Counted from the first letter of the stretch, positions 1 through 7,943 are shown. The stretch: 14,968 bases of DNA from Savagea sp. (GCA_030146155.1 JASLCF010000146.1:1-14968); one strand, 5' to 3'. Numbers and translations are program-made. The notes: generated by a model from the sequence alone, not told the origin.

Positions 1-518
1 CTTCTTTTATCACTAGAAGGGCTCTCCTCTCCTACAACATCACAAATTTCTTGTATAATTAAAGGACTGTTAAAAGCGATTCATGATCTATCGGATGCCG
101 ACATTATCGATCGTTCAAAATACGATATGTCCTTTAAATATTTTTTAGATATGAAACCCGAAGAAGATGTCATTGATTCAAGTTCACTGACAAAAAACGT
201 TAACCTTCTATCTTTTTTGACGTTAAAAAATGTAAAATATGTATGATGAGAGAAGGTTGTTATTCTGAAGGGGCAAAAAGTAAAACCTATTCTTTTTCGA
301 TTCAATCAAAAGAGCATGATGAACAAGCGGCTTTTCAAGAAACATATACATTTAAAAAGCGTTATAAAATTGAAGTGAAAAATAGTGAATTGAAAAATCC
401 GCATAGCTTTAAAACGGCCAAATCAGTGGGTTTATTTGGCATGGAAATACAAGGTGCAACAACGACCTTTGCGGTGAATCTCAAGCGAATATTGAAACTA
501 CTAAATGAAAAAGAGTAA
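1..518 (+). pseudogene. IS1182-family transposase remnant, internally deleted
   Basis: Two pieces of one transposase are visible on the + strand. The first reads from the window edge in frame 1 to a stop at 244-246 and contains DRSKYDMSFKYFLDMKPEED followed by VIDSSSLTK. This is the N-terminal domain typical of IS1182-type transposases. The second piece is in frame 3, from about 204 to the stop at 516-518. It begins FFDVKKCKICMMREGC, a Cys-rich DDE-domain segment, and ends with RYKIEVKNSELKN and AVNLKRILKLL, the usual C-terminus of this family. Family members are roughly 450-550 residues, and only about 80 plus 105 residues remain here. Most of the catalytic core is missing, and the junction near 193-212 changes frame. 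An ATG at 243 could open a 91-residue reading frame, but that would be only the transposase tail. The element cannot be active. Its left end lies outside the window. Family assignment is from remembered sequence patterns. Confidence 0.8.
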
Positions 519-531
519 GTAATAGGCGAAG

Positions 532-576
532 AAATAAGGCACTTTCTATTCGGATTGAATGGAAAGTGCCTTATTT
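532..576. terminator. Bidirectional intrinsic terminator between the IS remnant and ydbT
   Basis: The arms 532-551 and 557-576 pair over 20 positions with one T-G wobble, around the loop GGATT. The + strand continues into TTTTTATTT. The minus strand leaves the stem with a short T-rich tract. It lies between two convergent genes, so it can serve both. It might instead have been the 3' end structure of the lost insertion sequence. Confidence 0.75.
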
Positions 577-631
577 TTATTTGAACAACTAAACCGTCAA
601 AAAAACGTAGGTTTTTACTTGGACTTATTTA

Positions 632-2125
632 TTATTTCTCATACCAGTCCATCAATGCATCAGCAGTTTCTTCTTCCACAAAAGGAATCTCACCTGCTCT
701 TGCAGACATACCTGATTTAAAATAGAAAAATACTTTAGCCACTTTTTTCTTTTTATGAAAATAACTTTGTCTCACCGTCATCGATTGAATTCTGTTTTTC
801 TTTAAATAAGTGGTAAATAAGCTAAACTTACGATGACGAGTCGTTACCTGGTGTTCTCCCCACTCAAAACGAGCGGAGTAATGTTGCCAAATCCCTAAGG
901 CGATAATGAAAGGGATGAGCAATAAAGTCAATAATCCCCAAGGATATAAAAAGTAACTCCAACCCACCACAAAAGGAAGTGACCACATATAGTTAATACG
1001 ATAATTAAAATGTCTACCTCTTCTAGGTACTCTCTGTGTAGGTTCATCCACTATTAAATCCTCAAAAATATCAGCCATTAAAGGTTTGATTTCTCTTTTT
1101 TTAATCAAAGGAAACAAATTGATTTGAGAGGATTCCATATCTCCACCCGCACTATGCACGACGACTTTACAATAACCAAACAGTTGACGAAATGGGTTTT
1201 CGATGACTTGAACACTTTGGACTCTTTGTAAAGGCACAGTCAATCGCTTTTTTTCTAAAAGACCACGCGCAATAAATAAATTCTCCCGATCTCTCGTCAC
1301 CTCAAAGCGGTAGTAAGAAATGATTGTCCACACGACAGACAACACCCAAGCAATGAGCAAGACGACTAGAACTACAACAAGAACAAACACAACTCCAGCT
1401 TTCACAAAATTTGAAAATTGCTGGTAAATGGCTTCAAAAGGAATGACATCTGTAAACTGCGTCAGGAATAACAACGCACCACCTATAATAATTCCTATAC
1501 CACCTGAAGTCGTTGCCAAGACGATTAAATCTTTGATAGACATCTTATAAACTGGTTGTACTTCCTCTTGTTTTCTTGGCGTCTCTTTTTTTCGTTGACC
1601 CAATATCAGTGGAATGTCTGTTTCTTGAAGAGGCATAGGATGAATTTCTTGTACTTTTTTCTTTTTGCCTTCTTGAATGATATGTTCAATAACACGAGCC
1701 GCATTGCGAGAAACGGCCCCTAATGTAGCCTCTGCTTCTCCTGATCCTCCTGCAGTCTCAATCTTAATTTTTACTAATTTGAATGGACGATGAAGAATAG
1801 ACTCTGTAAAATCTAGACTTTGAATACGTTCAAATGGAATGTAACGCTTCTTTTTCACAAAAACACCATACTCGATTCTTAATTCATCTTCTTCAAACCA
1901 GTAGGTAAATTTTTTCCACTGAATAAAGCCAATCAATCCTGCTAAGATTAAATAAATACTAAAAAAACCTATCGGAATAAGCAACATGAAGAATGCACCG
2001 ACTCCATCTCTCATTGCGTTGACTACAAATATCAGGAGTAATGGAATAAAAGCTTTTAAAATCTGGATTCCATTCTGTAAAATGACAATCCAGTGGACTT
2101 GATAGCGTTCTTCTGGATTATACAT
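632..2125 (-). CDS. ydbT: YdbT-like membrane protein with three bacterial PH domains
   Basis: This is a 497-residue membrane protein with three repeats of the bacterial PH-like fold (bPH2, formerly DUF304), at about residues 72-150, 272-350 and 418-490. Each has the pattern of an aromatic/basic strand, then 'G-hydrophobic..K+R..IP..R+QS' and a strand ending before a glycine-rich turn, for example RYIPFERIQSLDF and RLTVPLQRVQSVQV. Paired hydrophobic segments precede each domain, near 22-68, 200-268 and 380-412. The ATG lies inside the ydbS coding end; the two genes share 8 bases (ATGTATAA), so translation is probably coupled. In Bacillus subtilis ydbST belongs to the SigW envelope-stress regulon and contributes to resistance to antimicrobial compounds from other bacilli. 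I saw no SigW-type promoter here, so that regulation should not be assumed. The biochemical function is unknown. Confidence 0.85.
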   Translation of the reverse strand: MYNPEERYQVHWIVILQNGIQILKAFIPLLLIFVVNAMRDGVGAFFMLLIPIGFFSIYLILAGLIGFIQWKKFTYWFEEDELRIEYGVFVKKKRYIPFERIQSLDFTESILHRPFKLVKIKIETAGGSGEAEATLGAVSRNAARVIEHIIQEGKKKKVQEIHPMPLQETDIPLILGQRKKETPRKQEEVQPVYKMSIKDLIVLATTSGGIGIIIGGALLFLTQFTDVIPFEAIYQQFSNFVKAGVVFVLVVVLVVLLIAWVLSVVWTIISYYRFEVTRDRENLFIARGLLEKKRLTVPLQRVQSVQVIENPFRQLFGYCKVVVHSAGGDMESSQINLFPLIKKREIKPLMADIFEDLIVDEPTQRVPRRGRHFNYRINYMWSLPFVVGWSYFLYPWGLLTLLLIPFIIALGIWQHYSARFEWGEHQVTTRHRKFSLFTTYLKKNRIQSMTVRQSYFHKKKKVAKVFFYFKSGMSARAGEIPFVEEETADALMDWYEK

Positions 2126-2597
2126 CTTCTTTCGCCACCCTTGCTAATACCGAAATTTGTTGTCTTAAAGCATCTGCTTCTTCAACTGCGATAGCTGGGA
2201 TTGCATGCACAGTAGCGGCTGTTGAAATCGTCAGCACAGCCAAATTATACTTTCTCAATAAAGGCCCTTGTGTTGTATCCACATGCTGTACACGAATCAT
2301 AGGTATCAACGTACGCTTAACGATGAACAAACCATGTTGTAATTCAATTTCCGCTTCTCTCACTTCATATCTCCAACGCATCCATCGCACTTTTGGAAAT
2401 AAGATCATGAAAAAAATAATATGTAATAAAAGTACGGCGAGAGAAATGAAATTAAATTTCCAATCCGCTTCAGTTCTATCTAATATAAAGTAAACGCCAA
2501 TTGCTACAAGGATTAAAAATAGAAATTGAAATAAGCCATACCATCTCCATACAGTTAATCCTTTTCTTGAAATTTGATTGTTCGGTTGAGTTCTCAT
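2118..2597 (-). CDS. ydbS: YdbS-like membrane protein with one bacterial PH domain
   Basis: This 159-residue protein has two transmembrane segments at about residues 18-39 and 49-68, followed by one bPH2 domain at about 75-150. The domain carries the signature RYEVREAEIELQHGLF and RTLIPMIRVQHVDTTQGPL. It is the usual small partner of YdbT, and the two probably act as a membrane complex. The start is well supported: AGAGGTG lies 5 bases before the ATG. The gene follows cshA on the same strand, but a strong terminator at 2699-2741 separates them, so the pair probably has its own promoter within 2598-2698. A TACAAT hexamer is present there on the minus strand, but I could not find a convincing -35 partner. 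Confidence 0.85.
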   Translation of the reverse strand: MRTQPNNQISRKGLTVWRWYGLFQFLFLILVAIGVYFILDRTEADWKFNFISLAVLLLHIIFFMILFPKVRWMRWRYEVREAEIELQHGLFIVKRTLIPMIRVQHVDTTQGPLLRKYNLAVLTISTAATVHAIPAIAVEEADALRQQISVLARVAKEDV

Positions 2598-2698
2598 TTA
2601 TTCACCTCTTATTCTGTCGTTGCTTTCTATTGTAGCGGATAACTTCAACTTTTTTATTGTTTTTTATGAATAATTTACGATATTTAATAGAATGATTT

Positions 2699-2741
2699 AA
2701 AAAAGCATCGAAAGAGAATTCAAGATTCCCTCTCAATGCTT
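2699..2741 (-). terminator. Intrinsic terminator of cshA
   Basis: Read on the minus strand, 2741-2725 and 2719-2703 form a 17-bp stem with three G-U wobbles and no mismatch, around the loop CTTGA. A run of six T follows (2704-2699). It begins 11 bases after the cshA stop codon. It separates cshA transcription from ydbS-ydbT. Confidence 0.9.
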
Positions 2742-2752
2742 ATGTTTAACCT

Positions 2753-4249
2753 TTATTTTGACTGATTACCTTTTGGTGCACGACGGCCTCCGCCTTCACT
2801 TCTACGACGAGATCCTCCGCCTGCAGGGCGTCTATTACGATCTCCTCCACCTGAAGAACGACGGTTGCGGTTACCACCTTGCTGTCCACCACGACCTCTG
2901 CCACCACTACGGCTTGGTGTGCGACGAGAAGGCAATGGACGCTCTTCTGTGATTTTCACAGGTGTATCATCCGGCTCATTCGTTAACGAACGAAGTGCAG
3001 CAGCAATAACATCTACCGCTTCATGTGTAGCTAGCATTTCTTCTGCTAATGCACGATAATCATTTAATTCATTATTTTTGACAATTTCCTCTAGTTTTTC
3101 AACAGCAAGTTTTTGTTGACCAACAATTGCTTCGTCCTCAGTTGGCGGACGTAAAGGTGTCATACGCTTCTTCGTTGTTTCTTCAACAATACGTAAGTAG
3201 CCCATTTCTCTTGGTGTGACAAAAGTAACCGCTACTCCACTCTTACCTGCACGGCCTGTTCGTCCGATACGGTGAACATAGCTTTCTGGATCTTGTGGGA
3301 TATCAAAGTTATACACATGTGATACTCCCGAAATGTCTAATCCACGTGCAGCTACATCTGTTGCTACTAATACATCAATTTTATTTTCTTTAAACTGACG
3401 AAGGACAGACATTCTTTTGGCTTGTGTTAAATCGCCATGAATCCCTTCTGCTAAGTAACCACGTAAGCTTAATGCTTCGGCTAATTCGTCTACACGACGT
3501 TTCGTACGGCCGAAAACAATCGCAAGTTCTGGTTGATGAACATTCAATAAGCGTGATAATACTTCAAACTTCTCACGTTCTTGTGCTTTTACAAAGAACT
3601 GTTCAATGTTTTCTACTGTCATTTCTTTAGACTTAATTTTCACCATTTCTGGTTCAGTCATAAATGTTTCTGCAATTTTACGAATGGGTCCAGGCATTGT
3701 CGCTGAGAACAATAATGTCTGACGCGTTTCTGGAACGTTTTCTAAAATAGAGTTAATGTCTTCAATGAATCCCATATTTAACATTTCATCTGCTTCATCT
3801 AAAACGATTGTTTCGACTCCGCCTAATTTTAATGTTTTACGGTTAATATGGTCTAAAATACGTCCTGGTGTTCCTACAACGATTTGTGGATTACCTTTTA
3901 GTGCACGGATTTGACGACCAATGTCAGCTCCACCGTATACAGAAAGTACCTTTACTCGTTTACCATGTCCAATGCGATAAATCTCTTCTGACACTTGGAT
4001 AGCTAATTCACGTGTAGGTGCAATCACTAATGCTTGTACAGCTTTGTTCTCCATATCTACTTTTTCGATAATTGGGATACCAAATGCTGCTGTTTTACCT
4101 GTACCAGTCTGTGCTTGTCCAATAACGTCCTTGCCTTCCATTCCGAAACGAATCGTTCCTTCTTGGATCGGGGTTGCTTCTTCAAACCCCATTTTTTCTA
4201 ATGATGCTTGTGTGCGTTCACTAATATTTAACTCTGAAAATTTAGTCAA
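2753..4249 (-). CDS. cshA: DEAD-box RNA helicase CshA
   Basis: This is an ATP-dependent RNA helicase of 498 residues, the family member linked in Bacillales to mRNA turnover (degradosome), ribosome assembly and cold adaptation. All core motifs are present: Q motif GFEEATPIQ (21-29), motif I AQTGTGKT (46-53), PTRELA (78-83), TPGR (127-130), DEAD (151-154), SAT (182-184), VATDVAARGLD (295-305) and HRIGRTGRAG (326-335). After the two RecA domains and a helical extension, the tail from about residue 440 is rich in Arg, Gly and Ser (RSGGRGRGG and similar repeats), a likely disordered RNA-binding region. The start is TTG, with AAGGAGA 10 bases upstream. No in-frame ATG lies between that site and the conserved N-terminus, so TTG is the best choice. 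The gene is probably monocistronic, with a terminator right after it. Confidence 0.95.
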   Translation of the reverse strand: MTKFSELNISERTQASLEKMGFEEATPIQEGTIRFGMEGKDVIGQAQTGTGKTAAFGIPIIEKVDMENKAVQALVIAPTRELAIQVSEEIYRIGHGKRVKVLSVYGGADIGRQIRALKGNPQIVVGTPGRILDHINRKTLKLGGVETIVLDEADEMLNMGFIEDINSILENVPETRQTLLFSATMPGPIRKIAETFMTEPEMVKIKSKEMTVENIEQFFVKAQEREKFEVLSRLLNVHQPELAIVFGRTKRRVDELAEALSLRGYLAEGIHGDLTQAKRMSVLRQFKENKIDVLVATDVAARGLDISGVSHVYNFDIPQDPESYVHRIGRTGRAGKSGVAVTFVTPREMGYLRIVEETTKKRMTPLRPPTEDEAIVGQQKLAVEKLEEIVKNNELNDYRALAEEMLATHEAVDVIAAALRSLTNEPDDTPVKITEERPLPSRRTPSRSGGRGRGGQQGGNRNRRSSGGGDRNRRPAGGGSRRRSEGGGRRAPKGNQSK

Positions 4250-4382
4250 ATTATCTCAATCTCCTTTTTCATTTGATGATTGGTTACATCGCAAATGAAA
4301 ACGCGGCAAAATACGAGCCTATTTTCCTCATTTTAAGTATCTAAAATGTATGAATCGTTTAGGGATGAGTGTAGTGAACGTC

Positions 4383-4412
4383 TTTATAGTTAACGCTCAC
4401 AGCTGTCGTCAT
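4383..4412 (-). promoter_or_regulatory. Candidate SigA promoter of cshA
   Basis: On the minus strand ATGACG (4412-4407) and TATAAA (4388-4383) are separated by 18 bases, matching 4/6 and 5/6 of the consensus. This would give a 5' leader of about 125 bases. The leader contains a small hairpin (CATTTTA/TAAAATG, about 4330-4350) and then the ribosome binding site. The promoter is predicted by eye only. Confidence 0.4.
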
Positions 4413-4439
4413 AGCGATCCAATTTATTCATGTATCTCT

Positions 4440-4541
4440 GACGTGGGGAATAAGTTCCAATCATTACAGAGGGCTAAGTCTAAGGGAAACTCGGGCTTTG
4501 CCGAGCGGTAGACTCTTCGCGTAGTAGAGTCATACCGTTTT
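4440..4541 (+). other. Tandem-hairpin element of unknown function, possible small RNA with terminator
   Basis: This is the structured part of a 418-base gap without a gene (4250-4667). Hairpin one pairs CTCGG (4490-4494) with CCGAG (4501-4505). Hairpin two pairs 4506-4516 with 4526-4537, 11 bp with one bulged A. On the + strand TTTTATT follows at once, so it resembles an intrinsic terminator. The block is richer in G+C than its surroundings. I could not place a clear + strand promoter upstream. It may be a small RNA, a back-up stop signal or debris of a repeat. The strand is given for the terminator-like reading only. Confidence 0.35.
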
Positions 4542-4545
4542 ATTC

Positions 4546-4578
4546 AAAAAAAAGTACTCTTCAAACGGGCTGAAGAGT
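4546..4578 (-). terminator. Intrinsic terminator of the ddl-murF-esterase operon
   Basis: On the minus strand, ACTCTTCA (4578-4571) and TGAAGAGT (4563-4556) form a perfect 8-bp stem with a 7-base loop. Two bases later a run of eight T follows (4553-4546). It lies about 90 bases beyond the esterase stop codon. Confidence 0.85.
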
Positions 4579-4667
4579 CTCACGTTAATGTATCCAATCC
4601 ATTCTAGAGTGTACCACGATATATTCATCTATGCAATCATTCTGCTTTTGTTATAATTATCAGTTTA

Positions 4668-5378
4668 TTATGCACGCTGTCTCTTCAAAAAACGTAAAAC
4701 ATGATGAAACCAACCTTCAGCATCTAAACTGTAACAAATATGGTGTTTACCTTCATCAGAGGCGATGAGCTGTTTCTCTTGATGTTGAATGAGATTATAA
4801 AGCATTAATGAAGAACTAAACGGCACAATGCCATCTTTACGTCCATGAACTAACAGAGTCGGCGTTTGAATTTTACGAAAACAAGGCCTTGTCGCTCTTA
4901 ACACATCTAGAAAGTGTAGCGTTGCTCGGATTGAAGTATGTTGCAACTTATAATCATATAAATGAAAAAAGGTTTGTTGAGGGTAATGCATTCTCTTTTT
5001 TTCAGCTTGTAATTTGATATATAAATCATTCATCAAAAGTTGTGGTTGACCATACTTTGCTGCCGCACTAAGTAATACGAGTGCTTTAATAGGATAGTGT
5101 TGTGACAGTTGAATAGCTAAGAGGCCCCCCATAGAAAAACCAACTACGATGACTTCATCCACTTCTTGAGCGAGCTCTTCATAAGCTCTTTTACTTTCAT
5201 ACATCCAGTGTTCAGCAGTTGCATAAGGATGGTCTAGCTGTAAAGGAATGCCGTGGCCGGTTAAAGTAGGTGAACGGAGAACCCAATTTGTCCGTGCAGA
5301 TAGGAAACGATAAAGCGGACGAATTTCAAACGGTCCTCCAGTAAATCCATGTAAGAATAATACCCCTACTTTTTTCAT
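4668..5378 (-). CDS. Alpha/beta hydrolase, Est30-type carboxylesterase
   Basis: This is a 236-residue cytoplasmic serine hydrolase without a signal peptide. The order of elements fits the small monoacylglycerol lipase/carboxylesterase group that includes Geobacillus Est30: the oxyanion-side motif LFLHGFTGGP (7-16), nucleophile elbow GFSMGG with Ser82, acid HGRKDGIVP with Asp182, and a histidine in GKHHICYS (His212 or His213). The natural substrate is unknown. Short-chain carboxyl esters are the usual laboratory substrates of the family. The ATG follows the murF stop codon with no gap (TAAATG), and only a weak purine-rich site (GGAAG) precedes it, so translation is probably coupled to murF. 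The operon setting suggests a housekeeping role near envelope metabolism, but nothing in the protein itself shows one. Confidence 0.85.
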   Translation of the reverse strand: MKKVGVLFLHGFTGGPFEIRPLYRFLSARTNWVLRSPTLTGHGIPLQLDHPYATAEHWMYESKRAYEELAQEVDEVIVVGFSMGGLLAIQLSQHYPIKALVLLSAAAKYGQPQLLMNDLYIKLQAEKKRMHYPQQTFFHLYDYKLQHTSIRATLHFLDVLRATRPCFRKIQTPTLLVHGRKDGIVPFSSSLMLYNLIQHQEKQLIASDEGKHHICYSLDAEGWFHHVLRFLKRQRA

Positions 5379-6758
5379 TTATTCTACTTCCAACGCTGCC
5401 ACAATTCGCTCTAAAGCCATCCCTCTTGACCCTTTCAAGAAAACAACAGTTTCATTAGGTTGAGCGAGTTGTTGAATCGTATGAATAAGCGGTGCAAGTT
5501 GCTCTTCTTCATAGTGAACAAGATAGCTTGACGTTTTTAACTCTTCTTTCAGCCACTTCATTCTAGGACCCAACAAAAGCACTGCGTCCAAACCACCTTT
5601 TTCTGCAATATTTTCAATCGCTGGGGCTAAAGCGCGGTGATATTCTTCTTCTTTTTCACCCAACTCTAACATATCCGCCAATACGACTATCTTTCTAGGG
5701 CGAATCGTTGTCTGTTCAACAAACTGCAGAGCGGCTTTCATAGAGGTCGGTGCAGCATTATAAGCATCATTTAAAATTAACACTTCATTCGCAACAGGGA
5801 CTAACTGCATACGCATTTCTGTGAGTTGGGTAGCTTCTAAAGCTTTGGCAAGTTGCTCTATACTTAAACCAAGTTCACGACCAATCAGTAGTCCTGGCAA
5901 CGCGTTTTTAGCTTGATACTCTCCCAAGACAGGGAGTTGGAAGGTCCCCTCAAAAACTCCTCTCGTCTGAAACGAAGTTCCCTTGGCTGTTTGTTCCATC
6001 GAAACAAGCTGTAAATCACATGACGAATCAAATCCAAAAGAGACAGTTGAAATGTTTTTAGAAGTCACTATTGAAGTAAGGAGTGGTTCATCCCCATCAT
6101 AAAATAAAGTCCCCTCTTCTGATAATCCTTCCACAATTTCAAATTTGGCTTTTGCTATTCCTTCACGTGAGCCCAAGTCTTGTAAATGAGCTTCCCCTAT
6201 ATTCGTGATAATGGCGTAATCTGGACGTGCTAAGTTCGTTAACCATTCAATCTCTCCAAAATTACTCATACCCATTTCAAGAACTGCTATTTCAGTATCC
6301 TCAGACATATTCAATAAAGTCATAGGCAAGCCTAATTCATTATTTAAATTTCCTAATGTTTTTTCAACTTTGAAATACGGAGACAAAAGAGAGCTTACGA
6401 TGTCTTTTGTCGACGTTTTCCCGTTCGATCCAGTAATACCGATCACTTTTGCTTTCATCGTCGAACGATAATGGCGAGCTAACTGTTGTAAGGCCACTGT
6501 TGTATCGTCTACAAATAATAAAGGCAGATGAGCAGGCGGATGAGGTTCATCTTTCAACCATAAACTAGCAGCCGCCCCCTTTTCAATCGCTTGTTCTACA
6601 TAAAGGTGACCATTTGTTTGTTCTCCTCTAAAAGGGATGAATAAATCCCCTGCCTGAACATGTCTGGAGTCAATCGAGACACCTTTCACGAGTTGACTTT
6701 CAATAAGCTGACCTTCACAATCTAACCACTGCTGAATTTCTTGTAATTGTTTTTTCAT
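5379..6758 (-). CDS. murF: UDP-N-acetylmuramoyl-tripeptide--D-alanyl-D-alanine ligase MurF
   Basis: This is the cytoplasmic ATP-dependent ligase that joins D-Ala-D-Ala to the UDP-MurNAc-tripeptide, the last soluble step of the peptidoglycan precursor. It has 459 residues, normal for the family. Residues about 25-100 form the substrate-binding N-domain (GVSIDSRHVQAGDLFIPF). The P-loop is GITGSNGKTST (107-117), followed by TLGNLNNELGLP, the Mur-ligase motif EMGMSNFGEIEWL (161-173) and NIGEAHLQDLGS. The lysine expected to be carbamylated is in AKAKFEI (202-208). The C-domain has LNDAYNAAPTSM (329-340) and LKGSRGMALE (441-450). An ATG 48 bases upstream, inside ddl, would add 16 residues. The start chosen here has GAGGGA 5 bases before it and matches the family N-terminus. 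The ddl stop codon lies one base upstream, so the genes are translationally coupled. Confidence 0.95.
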   Translation of the reverse strand: MKKQLQEIQQWLDCEGQLIESQLVKGVSIDSRHVQAGDLFIPFRGEQTNGHLYVEQAIEKGAAASLWLKDEPHPPAHLPLLFVDDTTVALQQLARHYRSTMKAKVIGITGSNGKTSTKDIVSSLLSPYFKVEKTLGNLNNELGLPMTLLNMSEDTEIAVLEMGMSNFGEIEWLTNLARPDYAIITNIGEAHLQDLGSREGIAKAKFEIVEGLSEEGTLFYDGDEPLLTSIVTSKNISTVSFGFDSSCDLQLVSMEQTAKGTSFQTRGVFEGTFQLPVLGEYQAKNALPGLLIGRELGLSIEQLAKALEATQLTEMRMQLVPVANEVLILNDAYNAAPTSMKAALQFVEQTTIRPRKIVVLADMLELGEKEEEYHRALAPAIENIAEKGGLDAVLLLGPRMKWLKEELKTSSYLVHYEEEQLAPLIHTIQQLAQPNETVVFLKGSRGMALERIVAALEVE

Positions 6759-6759
6759 G

Positions 6760-7827
6760 TTAATCCCTCGTATATTGAATACTTTGTTTTTCTTCATAGC
6801 GTTCATAAGCTAAATCGATTAAATCCGTAATCAATTCAGAATAAGGTTTCCCTGTTTCTTTCCACAGTAACGGATACATAGACACAGGAGTAAATCCAGG
6901 TAACGTATTCACCTCGTTAATGTAAATCTCTTGGTTATCCGTTACAAAAAAATCAGCTCTAACAAGTCCCGCACAATCTAATACTCGGTAAGCTTCTTTT
7001 GCCATACGTACTAATTCGTCATACACTTTCTCGTCTAATACAGCAGGGATGACTAATTCTGTAGATTGATCGCTATACTTAGCTTCATAGTCATAAAAGT
7101 CAGCGAGTGGTTTAATTTCCCCCGCGACCGAACAAATTGGCGAATCATTACCGAGAACAGCTACCTCTACTTCTCTTGCTGTTACTCCGTTTTCAATTAC
7201 GATTTTTCGGTCAAATTTAAACGCATAATCAATGGCTTGCTCCAGCTGACCCACTTCATCTACTTTACTAATACCAACGCTTGAACCTAGGTTAGCTGGT
7301 TTAACAAATAGAGGATATGTCAACTCTTGTCGAATCGTTTCTAACCATCCTTTGCGATTATTCTCCCACGAAGAACGGATAAAATGAACGTAAGCTACTT
7401 GATTCAACGCTGCAATTTCAAATAGTTGTTTCATGACCACTTTATCCATTGCTGCACTTGAAGCGAGTACACCATTCCCTACATAAGGAATATTTAACAC
7501 CTCAAAGAGTCCCTGAACCGTTCCATCCTCTCCATTCGTGCCGTGTAACACAGGAAATACGACATCAAAAGGAAGTTGATCTTGCTGGAATAAAGAAGCA
7601 ATGGAGTCTTGTTGACCTGTCGTTGGTAGGAGTAATTGTTCTTGCTTTTCAAAAGCATCATCTCTCACTTCACCGACTACCCATTCTCCTTCGAGCGTAA
7701 TGTAAACTGGTACAACACGGTATATTGAAAAATCAATTGCACGCATTACTGAAAATGCAGTCACAAGTGACACGTCATGTTCTGCTGATTTACCACCATA
7801 AACTAAACCAATAATTTTTTTCATCAT
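6760..7827 (-). CDS. ddl: D-alanine--D-alanine ligase
   Basis: This is an ATP-grasp ligase that condenses two D-alanines to the dipeptide used by MurF. It has 355 residues. Visible signatures are the N-terminal GLVYGGKSAEHDVSL, HGTNGEDGTVQG (95-106), AAMDKVVMKQLF (125-136), the ATP-binding VKPANLGSSVGISKV (175-189) and the Mg-binding EVNTLPGFTP (305-314). The omega-loop segment DFYDYEAKYSD is of the D-Ala-D-Ala type, so I see no sign of a VanA-like D-lactate ligase. The sequence opens with two adjacent ATG codons. GAGGG lies only about 3 bases before the first and 6 before the second (7824), so the second may be the true start. It is the first gene of the ddl-murF-esterase operon and is divergent from rodA. 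Confidence 0.95.
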   Translation of the reverse strand: MMKKIIGLVYGGKSAEHDVSLVTAFSVMRAIDFSIYRVVPVYITLEGEWVVGEVRDDAFEKQEQLLLPTTGQQDSIASLFQQDQLPFDVVFPVLHGTNGEDGTVQGLFEVLNIPYVGNGVLASSAAMDKVVMKQLFEIAALNQVAYVHFIRSSWENNRKGWLETIRQELTYPLFVKPANLGSSVGISKVDEVGQLEQAIDYAFKFDRKIVIENGVTAREVEVAVLGNDSPICSVAGEIKPLADFYDYEAKYSDQSTELVIPAVLDEKVYDELVRMAKEAYRVLDCAGLVRADFFVTDNQEIYINEVNTLPGFTPVSMYPLLWKETGKPYSELITDLIDLAYERYEEKQSIQYTRD

Positions 7828-7851
7828 GTTCCCTCATTCTTTTTTCTTTTT

Positions 7852-7860
7852 ATTTTAACA
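7852..7860 (-). promoter_or_regulatory. Possible extended -10 promoter element of ddl
   Basis: The minus strand reads TGTTAAAAT, an extended -10 (TGn plus TAAAAT), about 25 bases before the ddl start. The -35 region is poor. This is a weak prediction. Confidence 0.3.
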
Positions 7861-7943
7861 TGTTTTGCGTAACTTCTACATGAATATCTAAGCCTAAATG
7901 CAGGAAGCAACTTTGTATGTCAAAAGACGTCCTAACAAAAGCA

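Noticed and set aside
240..260. The ATG at 243 as the start of a separate 91-residue gene.
   Set aside because: The frame is open further upstream and continues the transposase pattern (FFDVKKCKIC). The ATG has no ribosome binding site, so it is part of the broken transposase.
2758..3059. Two + strand reading frames opposite the cshA 3' end.
   Set aside because: They mirror the GC-rich Arg/Gly repeat codons of the helicase tail. They have no ribosome binding site and no recognisable protein pattern.
4546..4579. An attenuator in which the est terminator competes with an antiterminator.
   Set aside because: The alternative partner arm lies downstream of the T-run on the minus-strand transcript, so it would be made too late to prevent termination.
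6759..6806. A longer murF start inside ddl.
   Set aside because: The added 16 residues do not fit the MurF N-terminus, and the ATG at 6758 has a good ribosome binding site.
6760..7827. A vancomycin-resistance D-Ala-D-lactate ligase.
   Set aside because: The omega loop reads DFYDYEAKYSD, the form of ordinary D-Ala-D-Ala ligases, and no van genes are nearby.
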